64,000 nt of DNA. Source: Quercus robur (Eukaryota; Streptophyta; Magnoliopsida; Fagales; Fagaceae). Under the pieces are notes generated by a model. It saw only the letters and a list, made by a program, of their open reading frames with translations, did not search any database and had not been told where the DNA came from. The stretch spans positions 43,360,277 to 43,424,276 of the forward strand of contig NC_065543.1 in the NCBI RefSeq assembly GCF_932294415.1, read 5' to 3'. This document shows positions 11,951-23,382 of this stretch, piece after piece (the stretch's first letter is position 1; each line of letters opens with the position of its first letter). The translations under genes and the position numbers were made by a program.

Positions 11951-13189
11951 CAGAGATCTCATATGAGAGAGTATGAGATCCTGCCATGGGGTGCTCTATA
12001 AAAATAGTTTTTCAAAGGCATCCAGTTCACCTTTTTTGCACTCCTCCTGAAGCACTGAATGAAAACTAACCATTGGTCTTCATTCTTCCTCCTTTTTCCC
12101 CTTTTTCTCTTCTTCTTGGCCATCATTTAAGGTTTTGTCGATTATCTACTTCTTCTTACCTTTTGAGATTCCCTACCGATACAATGTTACACTTGTTGCT
12201 CTTCCCAATTTGAAGAGTTTTGGTTCTTTCATTGACAGCCTACCATTTATAGCACATATGAGATTCACTTGACAGCCTACCATTTAAAGCACATATGAGA
12301 TTCACTTTCACAAGGAAATATAGACATCTGTTTCAACCCATAAGCTTTAGTTGATTTGAAACTTTTTGTGATTTTTCTTTTGACAAATTAAAAGCATGAC
12401 CATACTATGAGAAACCATTACATTGTATTTGTTTAAATCTTCCTAAGGGGAGGGTCTATTGATATAGCCATCAATTGCCTTTCTTTTAACTAAAAAAAGG
12501 TGCTCTCTCTTTCTTTTCCATAATATTTAAGATTATTTTTGTTGTCATTTACAATTTCTTTTTTTTTTCTTCACTAATTTTGGGTTCTTATTTTGATGCA
12601 AAAATACAATAGAAAAATCTTAATTCCATGTGCACAAGGATTTTGATAGAAGTCTTGAGTGAACTATAGGATTCCTAATACATGTGGCAGAGTCATGGTT
12701 CCTACTTTTATGCTAATGGAGCTTGAGACTATTCTTCAAACTTAGCTACTAACATTTTTCTTGAATTGGGAATTATAGATCATGGAATGTTTTGACTGAT
12801 TATTGAACAATTGAGAATGTTATTTGAAAGATGAGGTGGTAGATGATTCATGAATGTCAAGTTTTATCAGTAGGCAACTAAGACTAGCACAAATGTTTAT
12901 TTCAAAAAAGAAGAAATTAGAGGGACATGATGAGGTTTCATTTCCAACTTATCAAAATATCTAATGGAACTCTCATTGTTATGTGTCTTGTATGCATTCT
13001 ATCAGCTTCATCCTAAGGCCTTGAATATCACTTGCGGATTTTTTTCAATCACATTCTATCATTTAACTATATATAGAATTATAACTTTCTCATATAGCAG
13101 CTTACAATATTATCTGCGCATCATGTTGGCCCTTCAACTAGTTATTATTAATTATGCCCATGCCATACACAAATATTGATAAGTAAAAT

Positions 13190-13991
13190 TGTGGGAGGGG
13201 AAAGCCCAAAGAAGGAAGATCATCAAATGGGTTCATCACAAGGAACAATTGGGCCTAACTGTTCATCAAATCAAGCCCAACACAATCAGGATGGTCCAAT
13301 CAGTGAAACCAAGGAAGGCGACTCGCTCAAAGGGCAGTCACTCCTCAGGAGACTAAAGACAAACCACCAAGGCCATAGGGTCGAAGGCCGAGGAAGGAAG
13401 TAAAGACGTGCAAGCAATAGGAGGAGGAAACTTCTAGATAAAGCACCCATCACCTCCATATTTAATGCACTGTATGAATTCAGCCTGCCACATTTATGGC
13501 AGAATGGCCCCTGAATAGTGCCCCCACAACTTGCATTCTACTCTACCACTACCAGCAAATCAATGATGAGACAAGTATCCAAGGAAGAATTAACGATCAT
13601 CCAAGTGGAGGGCTTGGATGCAATCTTGACAGTTATACATAGGAAGGAAGATCCTCTTGATAGGGGGGGACTAGGAGAGATAAAAGGAGGTCGAAATAGA
13701 AAAGTGAGAGGGAAATTAAGTACTGTGTAACCGAAAAGTGTATATCCCAAAGAACTATTACTCCTTGGACAACCAAAGGGAAAACTTAAATAAGAATCTT
13801 TATCTTTCTTTCTATTATTCTCTACTTAAACTGCTGTCTTAGCCAATTTTCTTTCTTTAAATTACAAGAGAAGCTATAAAGGCTTGAAGGGTTGGCCTTG
13901 ATAATCTACCGCTTCAAATTAATTGTATTGGACCTCCTTTCCAACCCATTCTTATCTAGATTGGGCCAGATCGTTTGTTTTACCCCCTACA
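13190..13991 (+). mobile_element. Solo LTR, 802 bp, TSD AAAAT (unit-2 copy)
   Basis: The element begins TGTGGGAGGG and ends CCCCCTACA, with AAAAT at 13185-13189 and 13992-13996. It has the same site, TSD and length class as 4849-5649, so the insertion and the collapse to a solo LTR predate the segmental duplication. Confidence 0.8.
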
Positions 13992-14076
13992 AAAATAAAT
14001 AAAACATTACAATTGAAACATTTTTCTTGAGGAAGCATTACTATTTTTTTAGGAAACATTAACTAAGACAATATTT

Positions 14077-14232
14077 TTTTTAGAGAATTTTAACCTATAG
14101 CATCCGCTCTTGATAATAGTTCTTTATCATCAAACCAAGACATCAATCGACTTTTGGTGTAAACAGGGATTGAATCTCAAATCTCTTATTCAACTATCAG
14201 AGACTTTACCAGTTAAACTAATTGGAACCCAC
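14077..14232 (-). mobile_element. tRNA-derived SINE (unit-2 copy of 5741-5897)
   Basis: A-box and B-box regions are retained on the minus strand. The flanks begin ACTAAGAC on both sides (about 14062 and 14233). The left duplicate is shortened by deletion. Confidence 0.75.
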
Positions 14233-14426
14233 ACTAAGACCATATTATTAAATCATAACTATAATAAACAACAAACTACATTAAAAAATATGGTGGGTCC
14301 GATTACCTTGGGCCTAAGGGGAACATAATAATCCCTCAAAATCAAGGTGAACCATTGGAAACTGGCTTGAATTTGAAGACTTAACAAAAAAGCTTGTTGA
14401 CAGATGACACATAGTAAAAAATTTTA

Positions 14427-14566
14427 GGGTCCGTTTGGTACATGCACTTAAATAACAGTTTTCAGTTTTTAAACAACATTACACATATTTTCACACACTT
14501 TTTCACCTACATGTATTTCCAAAAAATACAAACAATATTACTAGAACAACATTACCAAACAGGCTA
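14427..14566. mobile_element. Small Tourist-like MITE, 140 bp, unit 2 only
   Basis: The left end is GGGTCCGTTTGGTA and the right end is TACCAAACAGGCTA. It is flanked by TTA at 14424-14426 and 14567-14569. Unit 1 has the uninterrupted site at about 6088-6096. A relative lies at 43800-43938. Confidence 0.75.
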
Positions 14567-14750
14567 TTAAAGTTTTGAAATTAAGAGTATTCTAAAAGTA
14601 TTATTAATGGTTATAAAAAAAAAAATTTATTAAGAGCCTATTATAGGAATATGAGAACATATCAAATTTGGATCATATCTCGGAAGAAATCAAGTTGCAC
14701 CTTAAAGATTTTGAGGAATGTTCTGTCGGATAGATCCCCTAAAATGCTAA

Positions 14751-15252
14751 GAGTATCTTCAATAGACTCTTAAAAACCATATTTGGAGAGCAAATCCAAA
14801 AAAACAGCTGCAACAACCTCTCCAAAATGTAAAAATAGAAATAAAATAGATTAGTTACAGTACTTTCCACACATTGAGAGTTATTGCTAATCTCCAAATG
14901 AATTTTAATGACTAAAATATTCAGCTCCCTCTCTCCATTAATTAAAGTATTCAACCTCTATCTCCTTTTTTGTGTTGCTCATTAAGAATAAAGAGGTGTT
15001 CGATTCCCACCTACACAAAAAACTGATTGATATCTTGATCTAATGATAAAAAGTTATCATCAAGAGTGAACTTTATAGGTTGAAACTCTCTCCAAAAAAA
15101 AAAAAAAAGTAAGAAATAATGAAAAAGTAATATTTAAATATGATAGAGACCGGATAAAGAGTCTGTTGAAAAATATGTTTGAAAAAATATGTAGGTAAAA
15201 CTATTTGCTTTTCAAACACTGTGAAAATTTGGCTAAGTTGTTAGAGATGCTC
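14751..15252. mobile_element. PIF/Harbinger-like MITE, 502 bp (unit-2 copy of 6278-6778)
   Basis: The ends are GAGTATCT and AGATGCTC, with TAA at 14748-14750 and 15253-15255. It carries the nested SINE at 14992-15108. Confidence 0.75.
14992..15108 (+). mobile_element. 5'-truncated SINE (unit-2 copy of 6521-6632)
   Basis: It has the same body and position inside the MITE as in unit 1. The A-run at its 3' end is longer here (about 15 A). Confidence 0.65.
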
Positions 15253-15414
15253 TAAGCTACTCATTGTACCACAAAAACGGTTTGTATTATTTTTTTATGA
15301 AAATGTTTGGTTAGATGATATATATATATATATATGTATATATAAATAATAACTAAAATGCATAAAAGAGAACTATATATATTGACATAGTTTACATCTA
15401 ATAATATAATATAA

Positions 15415-16575
15415 GAGCACCCACAATAGATGTGGGATATGTGCCAAATGCTAAATATTTGGCACATATCCCACACCAAAACCCAATTTGAGCCCATTTA
15501 GCAGATGTGGGATATGGTATTTTTTTGCAACATTGAACAGTACCATGACAAATTTGCCACAGTATGGAAGATGTGTGGTATATTATTTATTGTTTGTTTA
15601 TTTCTCTTTCTCTCTCATCTCTCCATCGGTCTCACCTCTCTCTCACCCAATCCTCTCCTCTCTCTCTCACCCCAATCCTCACTGCTCTTTCACACCCACA
15701 TCGACGCCCACCCCGATGATCACTTCCATGCTGACGCCAATCTCTCTCTAACAATGGTTTTTCTGTTTTTTTTTTTTTTTTTTGGTTGTTGTTTGATGGG
15801 TTCGGTTCCAATGGAGGTAGGTGGGTTTGGATAGGCTAGGCTATGGGTCGGCGATGTCGGTGTGGGTCTGTTGTGTGGGTCGACGATGACGATGACGGCG
15901 ATGAAGATAGTGGGTTTGGAGTCTGGGTTATGAAGGTTTTGGGTTTAGAAGTGGGTGTAGGTGAGGGTGTGGAGACGGTGGGTTTGTCGGGGTTTGTGGT
16001 TGAGGTGGTGGTGGTGGTGGTAGGGCTTCCGATTTGGTGTTGGTGGGCTATGGGTTGTGGGTCAAGGTTTTGGGTCGGCGGCATTATGGGTCGAGGTTGG
16101 TTGCGGCAGCGCTGTGGGTTTTGGTCTGGTGGTTACTTGAGTTTGTTTGTTGATGGGTTGGTTGGGGTCTGATGGGTTGGGTGGTTACTTGAGTTTGTTT
16201 GTTTGATGGGTTTGGGTTTAGAAGTGGGTATGGGTGAGGGTGTGGAGGCGGTGGGTTTGTCAGGGTTTGTTTGTTGCGGTAGCGCTGGATTTGTTTGGGT
16301 TGGGGTTTGGCTGGATTTGTTTGGGTTGGGATTTGGCTGGGGTTTGCTTTGAGTTGTGATTTTGGTTGCGGAGGATGTGGTGGTTGTGTGGTGGTGGCTG
16401 TTGGTTGTTGGTTGTTGGCAGAGGGCTGTTGATTGTGTTGATGAGTAGTAAATATTATTTTAATGTGTAGTAAATATTATTCTAATGTATAAAATTGAAT
16501 TATAAAACATCTGATAAATGGGATGTTGTAAAATGATTTGATAAAATAATAAAGTAAGCATTTGATGTGGTAAAA
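15415..16575. mobile_element. Unit-2-only insertion, about 1.16 kb, with hairpin and G-rich core
   Basis: Comparison with unit 1 (about 8427) shows an extra block between ...TAATATAAG and TACGTTATT.... ATAAG is repeated at both edges. The left end, GAGCACCCACAATAG, resembles Harbinger-type MITE ends of this window, but no matching inverted end exists on the right. The core (about 15840-16440) is unusually G-rich on the plus strand, with GGTGGTGGTGG-like runs. The open frames are low-complexity and I recognise no protein. Confidence 0.6.
15431..15475. repeat. Perfect 19-bp inverted repeat (hairpin)
   Basis: TGTGGGATATGTGCCAAAT is followed by a 7-base loop and then its exact reverse complement. 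A partial third copy (GATGTGGGATATGG) occurs at about 15504. It belongs to the insertion at 15415-16575. Confidence 0.85.
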
Positions 16576-16945
16576 TAATAAGTACGTTATTGTAACTATT
16601 GAATTAAAAAAAAAGAAAAAAGTATATTATAAACACAATATAAAACGTAATGGACCCAACTGAACTCGGGCCTACCGAACAATCACAAAAGAAAAAAAAG
16701 TTTTCTGAAGGTCCATAACTGACCTTTGATTGGGCCAGATTCCGATAGGTCCAGGCTACAGCCTCAAATCCTAGTTTGATAAAAAAGCTCACATTTAGTC
16801 CCAGCTTGCCCATCAGAGCCCACATTTAATCTTATGAAGAAAGAAACTAAACCATTAGTCCATTACTGAATCTAGCTAGGTAACCCAATACAACGTTGCA
16901 AAATTTACTTTGGATATGTGCATGAGAGAGAAATACAGCTCTTTT

Positions 16946-16996
16946 TTCTCTGTCTAAAAGCTTCTCCAAAAAAAAAAAAAAATTCTCTGTCTAAAA
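16946..16996 (+). repeat. Micro-retroposon with 14-bp target duplication, unit 2 only
   Basis: TTCTCTGTCTAAAA occurs at 16946-16959 and 16983-16996. It flanks a 23-base insert made of GCTTCTCC plus an A-run. Unit 1 has a single uninterrupted copy of the target at about 8836. Confidence 0.75.
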
Positions 16997-17420
16997 AAGG
17001 GAAAGTATTTATTTGTGAGAAATGATATGTCTACAACATTTCTACAACATTTTTACAACAAAAAATTTAATTTATATTCAGTGAAAATTGAAGTACCATA
17101 TCAGTATAAACCAATAGATTACAGACACAAATCAAGTTATTTTGGTAAAAATTAAAATATAACATATCGGTTTTTTTTGGATGCATTAAAGGATTGAGGA
17201 GTCAAACCTTGAATGTTATCATTGCTGATGTCAGAAGATGTCAACTAAACCCATAGGTTACTGGCACATATCAAGTTATTTCAAACACATGTTGAACAGC
17301 TAGAAAGTTGTTTTGTAATTATCTCAATGCGCTTTACGTGTAGCTTTTATTTAATGGAATCTAGTTTATCAAAAAGAAACTATTAAAGGTGTATAATTGT
17401 CACTGCAAGTTAATAATTAA

Positions 17421-17469
17421 AACTCATTTGGATATCCTATCAAAAAAAAAAAAAAAACTCATTTGGATA
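17421..17469 (+). repeat. Micro-retroposon with 14-bp target duplication, unit 2 only
   Basis: AACTCATTTGGATA occurs at 17421-17434 and 17456-17469, flanking the 21-base insert TCCTATC plus A-run. Unit 1 has the empty site at about 9278. The CTATCAAAA end matches the typical 3' tail of plant LINEs, also seen at about 22660. Confidence 0.8.
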
Positions 17470-18366
17470 GAAAGAAATATTAAATACATGAGGGATGGTT
17501 TGTATAAGTATAGTGTATAGTCATGGCTACATCAACACAACATGCAACATGGCAATTCTATTTTTCCTATTTTTGTTTTGGTTAATCAAAACTAGGGGTG
17601 AGAGATATGCAGTCAATGGAAGGAGCAGATGGAGCACTGGAAATTGGGTAAGTGTGGTGTTGCAAAGTGCAAATGATTGGTAGATTTTACATTTTTTTCC
17701 CCTTATTAAACAAAGATGTGCTAAAAATTGATTTTACAAAGGTTGTGGCTGAAAACAAAAGCATTTTGTGCCCAGTACATTTATAGTACATATAAAAAAT
17801 GAGAACAAAGAGCTAAGAACAAGTTCATCTTTAGCTCCAATGATAAATGAGTTGTCACAAAATAGATCAATTTTGTTTTCACATTCAGATTCAACTCTTT
17901 TTTTTTTTTTTTAATTTTCTTTTTCTTTTTCCCTTATGCCTTTTTGTTGAATGGTATGGTTTTTTTAAAAAAAAATTTAACAAGAGGGAATTTCAACCTA
18001 TAATATAAAGCAAATTATCTTATAAATATGTGACTGTTGAATATTTTTCTACCAAAAAAACATTCACAACCTGTTAAACCACAAGTAAACAATTACCAGC
18101 ACAGAAACCAAAACAAGTCATCCAAAAGTCAATTCCATTTTCTATAAAGTCTAAAGACAAAAAAACCTAGAAAATATAACTAAAAAAAAAAAACCTAGTT
18201 AAATTTAAATCCTTATAAATGATCCTTATCACTTATTATCAGATTCTTTCTTTTTTCCCAATCAAATAGTTTTTACTGTTCTATATTTTCTGATTAATCC
18301 CAAATTAATCAAAACATAAATTAATTTTTTTTTCTTAATTAGCCGCCACAGAATATTATCCAAATT

Positions 18367-18373
18367 TATAAAA
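18367..18373 (+). promoter_or_regulatory. Candidate TATA box of DDR4
   Basis: TATAAAA lies about 490 bp upstream of the DDR4 start codon, ahead of an A-rich and CT-rich leader. It is the best TATA-like site between the duplication and the gene. The transcription start is not determinable by reading. Confidence 0.4.
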
Positions 18374-18462
18374 CCCAGATTCAAAAAACAAATTTACCTA
18401 ATAACCCAAAAGTTAAAAAATTAAAAAAAAAAAACCCAAAAAAAATTTTTTTCACCAAAATT

Positions 18463-18861
18463 CCAGGGATTGTGTGTTTTGTTTTTGTGTTCCCTTTCTT
18501 CCTTCCTCTCCCTCACACTCTCTAACCCTTCTTTCTCTTTCACTCACATTAGCGAAAACAAAAACAAAAACAAACCCAAAAAAAAGAAAAAGAAAAAAAA
18601 AGACAACAACAAAAACAAAAACAAAAACCTCAGACACAGAAACAGAAACAGAAACATTAGATAGAACAACATTAATTCATAAAAAAAAAAACCCCCAAGT
18701 GAGTTATGGTTTGGAGTTTGGACCTTTGGTCCTCTTCTTCCATCATGTTGTTTTTCAATGCAAACAAATCCATATGATCCTCTACATGTAATCCCACCAT
18801 AACTCTCCTAAACCCTACTTCTCGATCTCTCTCTCTCTCTCACACCCACGATTTTTTTACC
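18463..18861 (+). other. DDR4 5' leader with a short upstream ORF
   Basis: This single-copy stretch lies between the duplication edge and the start codon. It is pyrimidine-rich, then A-rich, with a TAAACCCTA telo-box-like motif near 18808 and a CT repeat near 18827-18842. An upstream ORF of 23 codons (18706-18777, beginning MVWSLDLW) ends before the main ATG. An open frame across 18474-18791 is low-complexity and not credible as a gene. Confidence 0.5.
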
Positions 18862-21800
18862 ATGTCCTCCTCGTCTCCGATCCCCAACAACCACCGATCC
18901 TCTTCGCCGGAACCCAACCCCAATTCCCAAAACGACACCGCCCCGACCCCACCTGTCCCCGTCAACCGTAGCAACCGCCCCTCCCGCGCGTGCACTATCC
19001 GGGCCGCCGCGAGGCTCTACGCGGCCTCTGCTCCGGCGAGCAAGCCGAAGAAGAAGGACCAGCAATTGCAGCAGCAGCAGCAGCAATTGGAGGAGTCGCC
19101 GCAGAAGGAGCAATGCAGCAAGATCGTCACGCAGCTAGTGGAGCAGCCCCCGCCGGCTCAATTGCCCCGGTGGACTCTCCGGTCCATGTGGGAGCTGGCT
19201 TCTATACTCAATTTCTTGCATGTACTGTGTTTGATCTCTTCTTTTTCTAAAAGTTTTCAGCTTTAGGGTTTATGTCTATTTTTGGGTTTGCTGTTTTTTA
19301 TTTATTTTTATTGTTCTTATTGTTGTTTTTGTGTGTTGAAGGTGTTTAGGCCGCTTTTGAATATCTCGATTGAGTTCTCGGCTGAGGAGTTCGAGACGGC
19401 TTTGATTACTCCCAATGATACTTTGAGTGACATACATATTCCTTTATTGAAGGTTTGTTTGAAGCTTATTAAAATGTTCACTTTGTTTTTGTGTTGTTGA
19501 GCTAGTTTTATGCGATTCAAATTGAGTGCTAAACTGTAAGAGGGTAAGTTTCAAAATGGGTTATTTTAGTTTCTTTTCGTTTGCTTTTGTTGAGTTTGGA
19601 AGTGTTTCTTGAAAGAAATAAGAATGGCTTGGTAGAATGTAGGAGTTCTTGTATACTTTGATTCTTAGTAACGAACTTCGTTTGTGCAGTAGTTTCTTGA
19701 ATTGTAGGATAAAGAAATGCCGGAATCCTCTGGTCCGATAGGTGCTATTGTTATATTATTCTTACAGTTCTTTGTGGTTTTGTAGACTTTTTTAAGTTCT
19801 GGTTAGAATGCCATAAGACTAAGAAATCAAACTCAACAGCTTAAGCAGTGGGTTTTTGGACTTCCAAACTCGAGCACCCGTCTTAGTAATGTTTGTCTAA
19901 GCTTAGAAGAAGTGAAGAAAGGAGTTTGGAGGTGTTTTTATTAGGCCTCATGTGGTAGGGATTGAAGCTTTGTTGAGCTGACTAGAATATCTGGAAGACA
20001 AAGATTTAGTATTTTTAAAAGAAATATATTGATAACAGTTTGCTTCAAAACTTCATTTGAGATTTTTGTTGGAAATGTAGGATTCCCACTAAGTGCAATG
20101 AACCTGCATGATTTAGCTGCTGGTTATAGCACTTCGGGTGGTTTGCACCTTTAGGTTTTGCAATGTATGTTTAATTTGTTATTTATGCCCACACCAGAAT
20201 GGGGACTTTTCTGTGTTCACTTTTTGGCACAAAGCTGGGATAGTTTTTGTTGTAAAAGGAAAAGGCCCAAAAGAGCTCATCTTTCTTTCTTTCTTTTATA
20301 ATGCACTTCCTCCTGTCTCTTGGTTTTCTGCTACTTCTAATTCATTACAAGCATGTTAAATTCCCATGTCATTTTTTGGAGATAAAGATTGCACTTTTTA
20401 TCAGTAGAATCTCCCGAATAGGTGATCATTGGCCAAACAGTAGAGGAGACCAACATTCTTCAAGTCTGTGATCCACTGTCAATTCTTATTGCAAAGTCAC
20501 ATGTCACTGGTTTCGGAAGTATGGTACATTATTTGATGAAGAGAGATTATAGGATGGGAGCTTAAGTTTTAGCTACTTACATAATATGTTAGGGACAACA
20601 CAATAGTCTATCTGATGTCCATTATAATATTCAAACGGTAAAAATAAGGTAGGCCATGGTAGAAGAGGTGGTAAAACTTGATTATACTCAATACAATAGG
20701 TTTGTTCATTGTTGCTCTTTTCTTAAGGGCAGTTATTATTTTAATTCGTTAACTTTTAATAGGATCACCTCAGAAATTTAAGCAACTATACATTTGGCTG
20801 CAAAGAGATCTGAGATCATTTTTTTTAAGTTGGATCTCCTAAAAACAGTCTAACATGTTTTTAATTTTTTTTTTTTTTTAATAAGAATTGATACCCTAAT
20901 TTTGATTTCTCCATTCTATTACTCTCTAAAGCTAATGTATGATCTATCATGCATGCAAGAAGGCTTTTGTCATAAAAGTCATTTGACTGTGGAATCAACT
21001 GAGGTATATTGGCCTTCTTTGTATAATATGAATTTCATCCTTAGTTGTAAAATCTGAATAATGTAAATCGAATCTTGTTTACTTTGTGATATTACAGATT
21101 GATGGTCAATTACTTTGTTTACCCTGAGATATTGCTTTCACATTGCCTTGTCTCATAATCTTTGTAGACGTTAAACATTAAAGTTTCTCCTATTTGCTGC
21201 TCAAATTTGGATTTTATGTTATATTTGAAACTATTGCTGATTAAATTGTAAGATACATTCCTCTGGCAATTATGAGTTTATGATACAAGCATGACCCTGT
21301 TAATGCCTGTGCTGTTGGAAGATTTCTATTTATTTTGTAATATCCATTTGCTGTATCACTTCTAATTCATCTCTTCTATAGGCAATCCCTCCTGTTACGC
21401 GAATGGCACTTACACGTGATACCTGGGTCACTGTTTTATGTAGAAAATTGAGAGACTGGTGGCATTGGGTAACTAGATCATTGTACTCATTTAACTGATT
21501 ATGGACATTATTGATTGGATCTCTTTTTGGTAGTGGAAAATTAACATGAGCTTGGTACCTGATTGTAGGTTGCAGATGGAGATCTACCCATTGTTGCTTC
21601 TCATGGGTTAGTACCGTGTATCTATGGATTTCTCTCATATATGAATCTATGTATATAACTAATGTATCAAATCATGCTAATTTGATAGGTTGGAAGTTGA
21701 TCTATACAAGACACTTGATCCTGGGGTTCGCGTGGTCATCTTGAAAGCACTCTGTGACATTCGTGTTGAGGTAGTATCATCATTAGCTCTTGATAGTATG

Positions 21801-23343
21801 TACCACTTGGCTTGATTTTTTTTTTTCATCACTTAGCCCCAAAATTTTACTAGAAAGTGTGAGGGTTATCCGGTTATGCTGAGTCCAAGTCATTCATGCA
21901 TTATTATTAGCCTGATTCATAATTTGTTATTTTAATGTATATGGAAAATTCTGCTTGGTTCAACAAAACCTTGAATCTTGATTTCTTGAGTTTAGCACAT
22001 GAATCTTTCATGCAGTACACTCAATACAGGTCCTTGTCCCATGGCATTGCAGCTATAGAAGTTGTTGAGGAACAATGCAAGATCATAATAGTTCAGTGCT
22101 CTTTGATCTAAACCTATTATGTTTGGAAACTGTTTAGTCACTTTTAGTTGTTCTAATTCTTGTTAGTGCTTACTCAAGATCTCCTTAATAATGTCCAACT
22201 CTTTAATTAATACTCTTTCTTTTCTGGAATCCACCACTTTTCCTACAACTCTTTTTTATTTTTAATTTTAAGTGATAAACTTTTCCTGCAACTCTGTACA
22301 TGCTGTGGCTTTACCTAAGATCTCATCAAAGTTTTTCTTCTTCTAAAACCCTCCAGCAGTCACCTAAGCAAGAAAATAGCTTTCTACGTTTTGGTATAAA
22401 ACCAATTGGTTTACCATCCTGTCATGCATTTAATGTTTTTTGTTTTATTTTTTGGGATAATAATTTTACTTTTTCGTACTCTGTTTCTTTGGGCTCGTGT
22501 TTGGGGGTGTACGAACTGTACTGCTGTAGCTGATTTTTTAGTTTCTATTTCCTTTAGCTCTTGATCTTCTTGTATATGTTTCAGTGTTCAAAGTGTTCAC
22601 CATCGTGAACATGACTTTCAATTTTTTTTTTTTCAATAAAAGTCATATTACCTATCAAAAAAAAAAGAAAAAAGGGATAATAATTCCCTTTCATGGCTAG
22701 GTAGTGCTGTTTTAAGAGCTTTTCCTGCAACATTATCTAAATACGTATTAACTGTGCATCCATTTGTGTTTCTAAAAGATACTGTCTCAGAACCATAGAT
22801 TTAGAGCTTGAAATTTGATATTTTAGTACTTTGACCGTTTTATCTATGCTTCTTTAGTACTGTTGGTATAAATATTGAATTTGAGTGACCTTTTGCAGCA
22901 AGAAGATATCCGGAACTATATTGACAACTCGCTTAAACATGGTGTTCAACTTTCTGCATTTCGTAAAGAACGTTCTGGGGGTGATTCACAAGGAATTTCT
23001 TACTGGTAATGTAGTTATTGTTCTCATAGACCATATCCATCAAGTTCTATTAGCTTGTATGTCTTTGCTTGTCCTTGTCAGTGTTTATAACACTTACCAA
23101 CCCGTGAGTTGAGTATGGGTTGAGTTGCCAACATGTGGTTTAAAGAGTTGTACTTGTTAACCACTGCCAGTCCTACCGTTTAAAAAAATATGTGTAGGCT
23201 AAACACAACTTTGTTTAGGAAAAATTGGAAAAAGTTTAATTTTTAGAAGTAAGCCCCTGTTTCTTCTTAGTCTTCTTTCAAAGCTCATTATAACACTCCT
23301 TCGCTGCTCTTTCAGCTTCTGGTTCTTTTCTTTCTTTCTCTTA

Positions 23344-23382
<39 letters not shown>

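Larger units (their letters stand above)
10255..18462. repeat. Tandem segmental duplication, unit 2
   Basis: This is the second copy of the 1121-10254 block, 8.2 kb long, in the same orientation and ending inside the DDR4 leader (ACCAAAATT at about 18462). Divergence from unit 1 is visible as scattered substitutions and indels in most lines. Unit-2-only insertions lie at 14427-14566, 15415-16575, 16946-16996 and 17421-17469. No gene is recognised. Confidence 0.9.

Noticed and set aside
13176..13750. Open frames over the solo LTR at 13190-13991
   Set aside because: They lie wholly inside the LTR, and the unit-1 copy breaks them.
15836..16172. Gly/Val-rich and Pro/Thr-rich frames in the G-rich insertion
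   Set aside because: Overlapping frames on both strands of a low-complexity G-rich tract; no recognisable protein.
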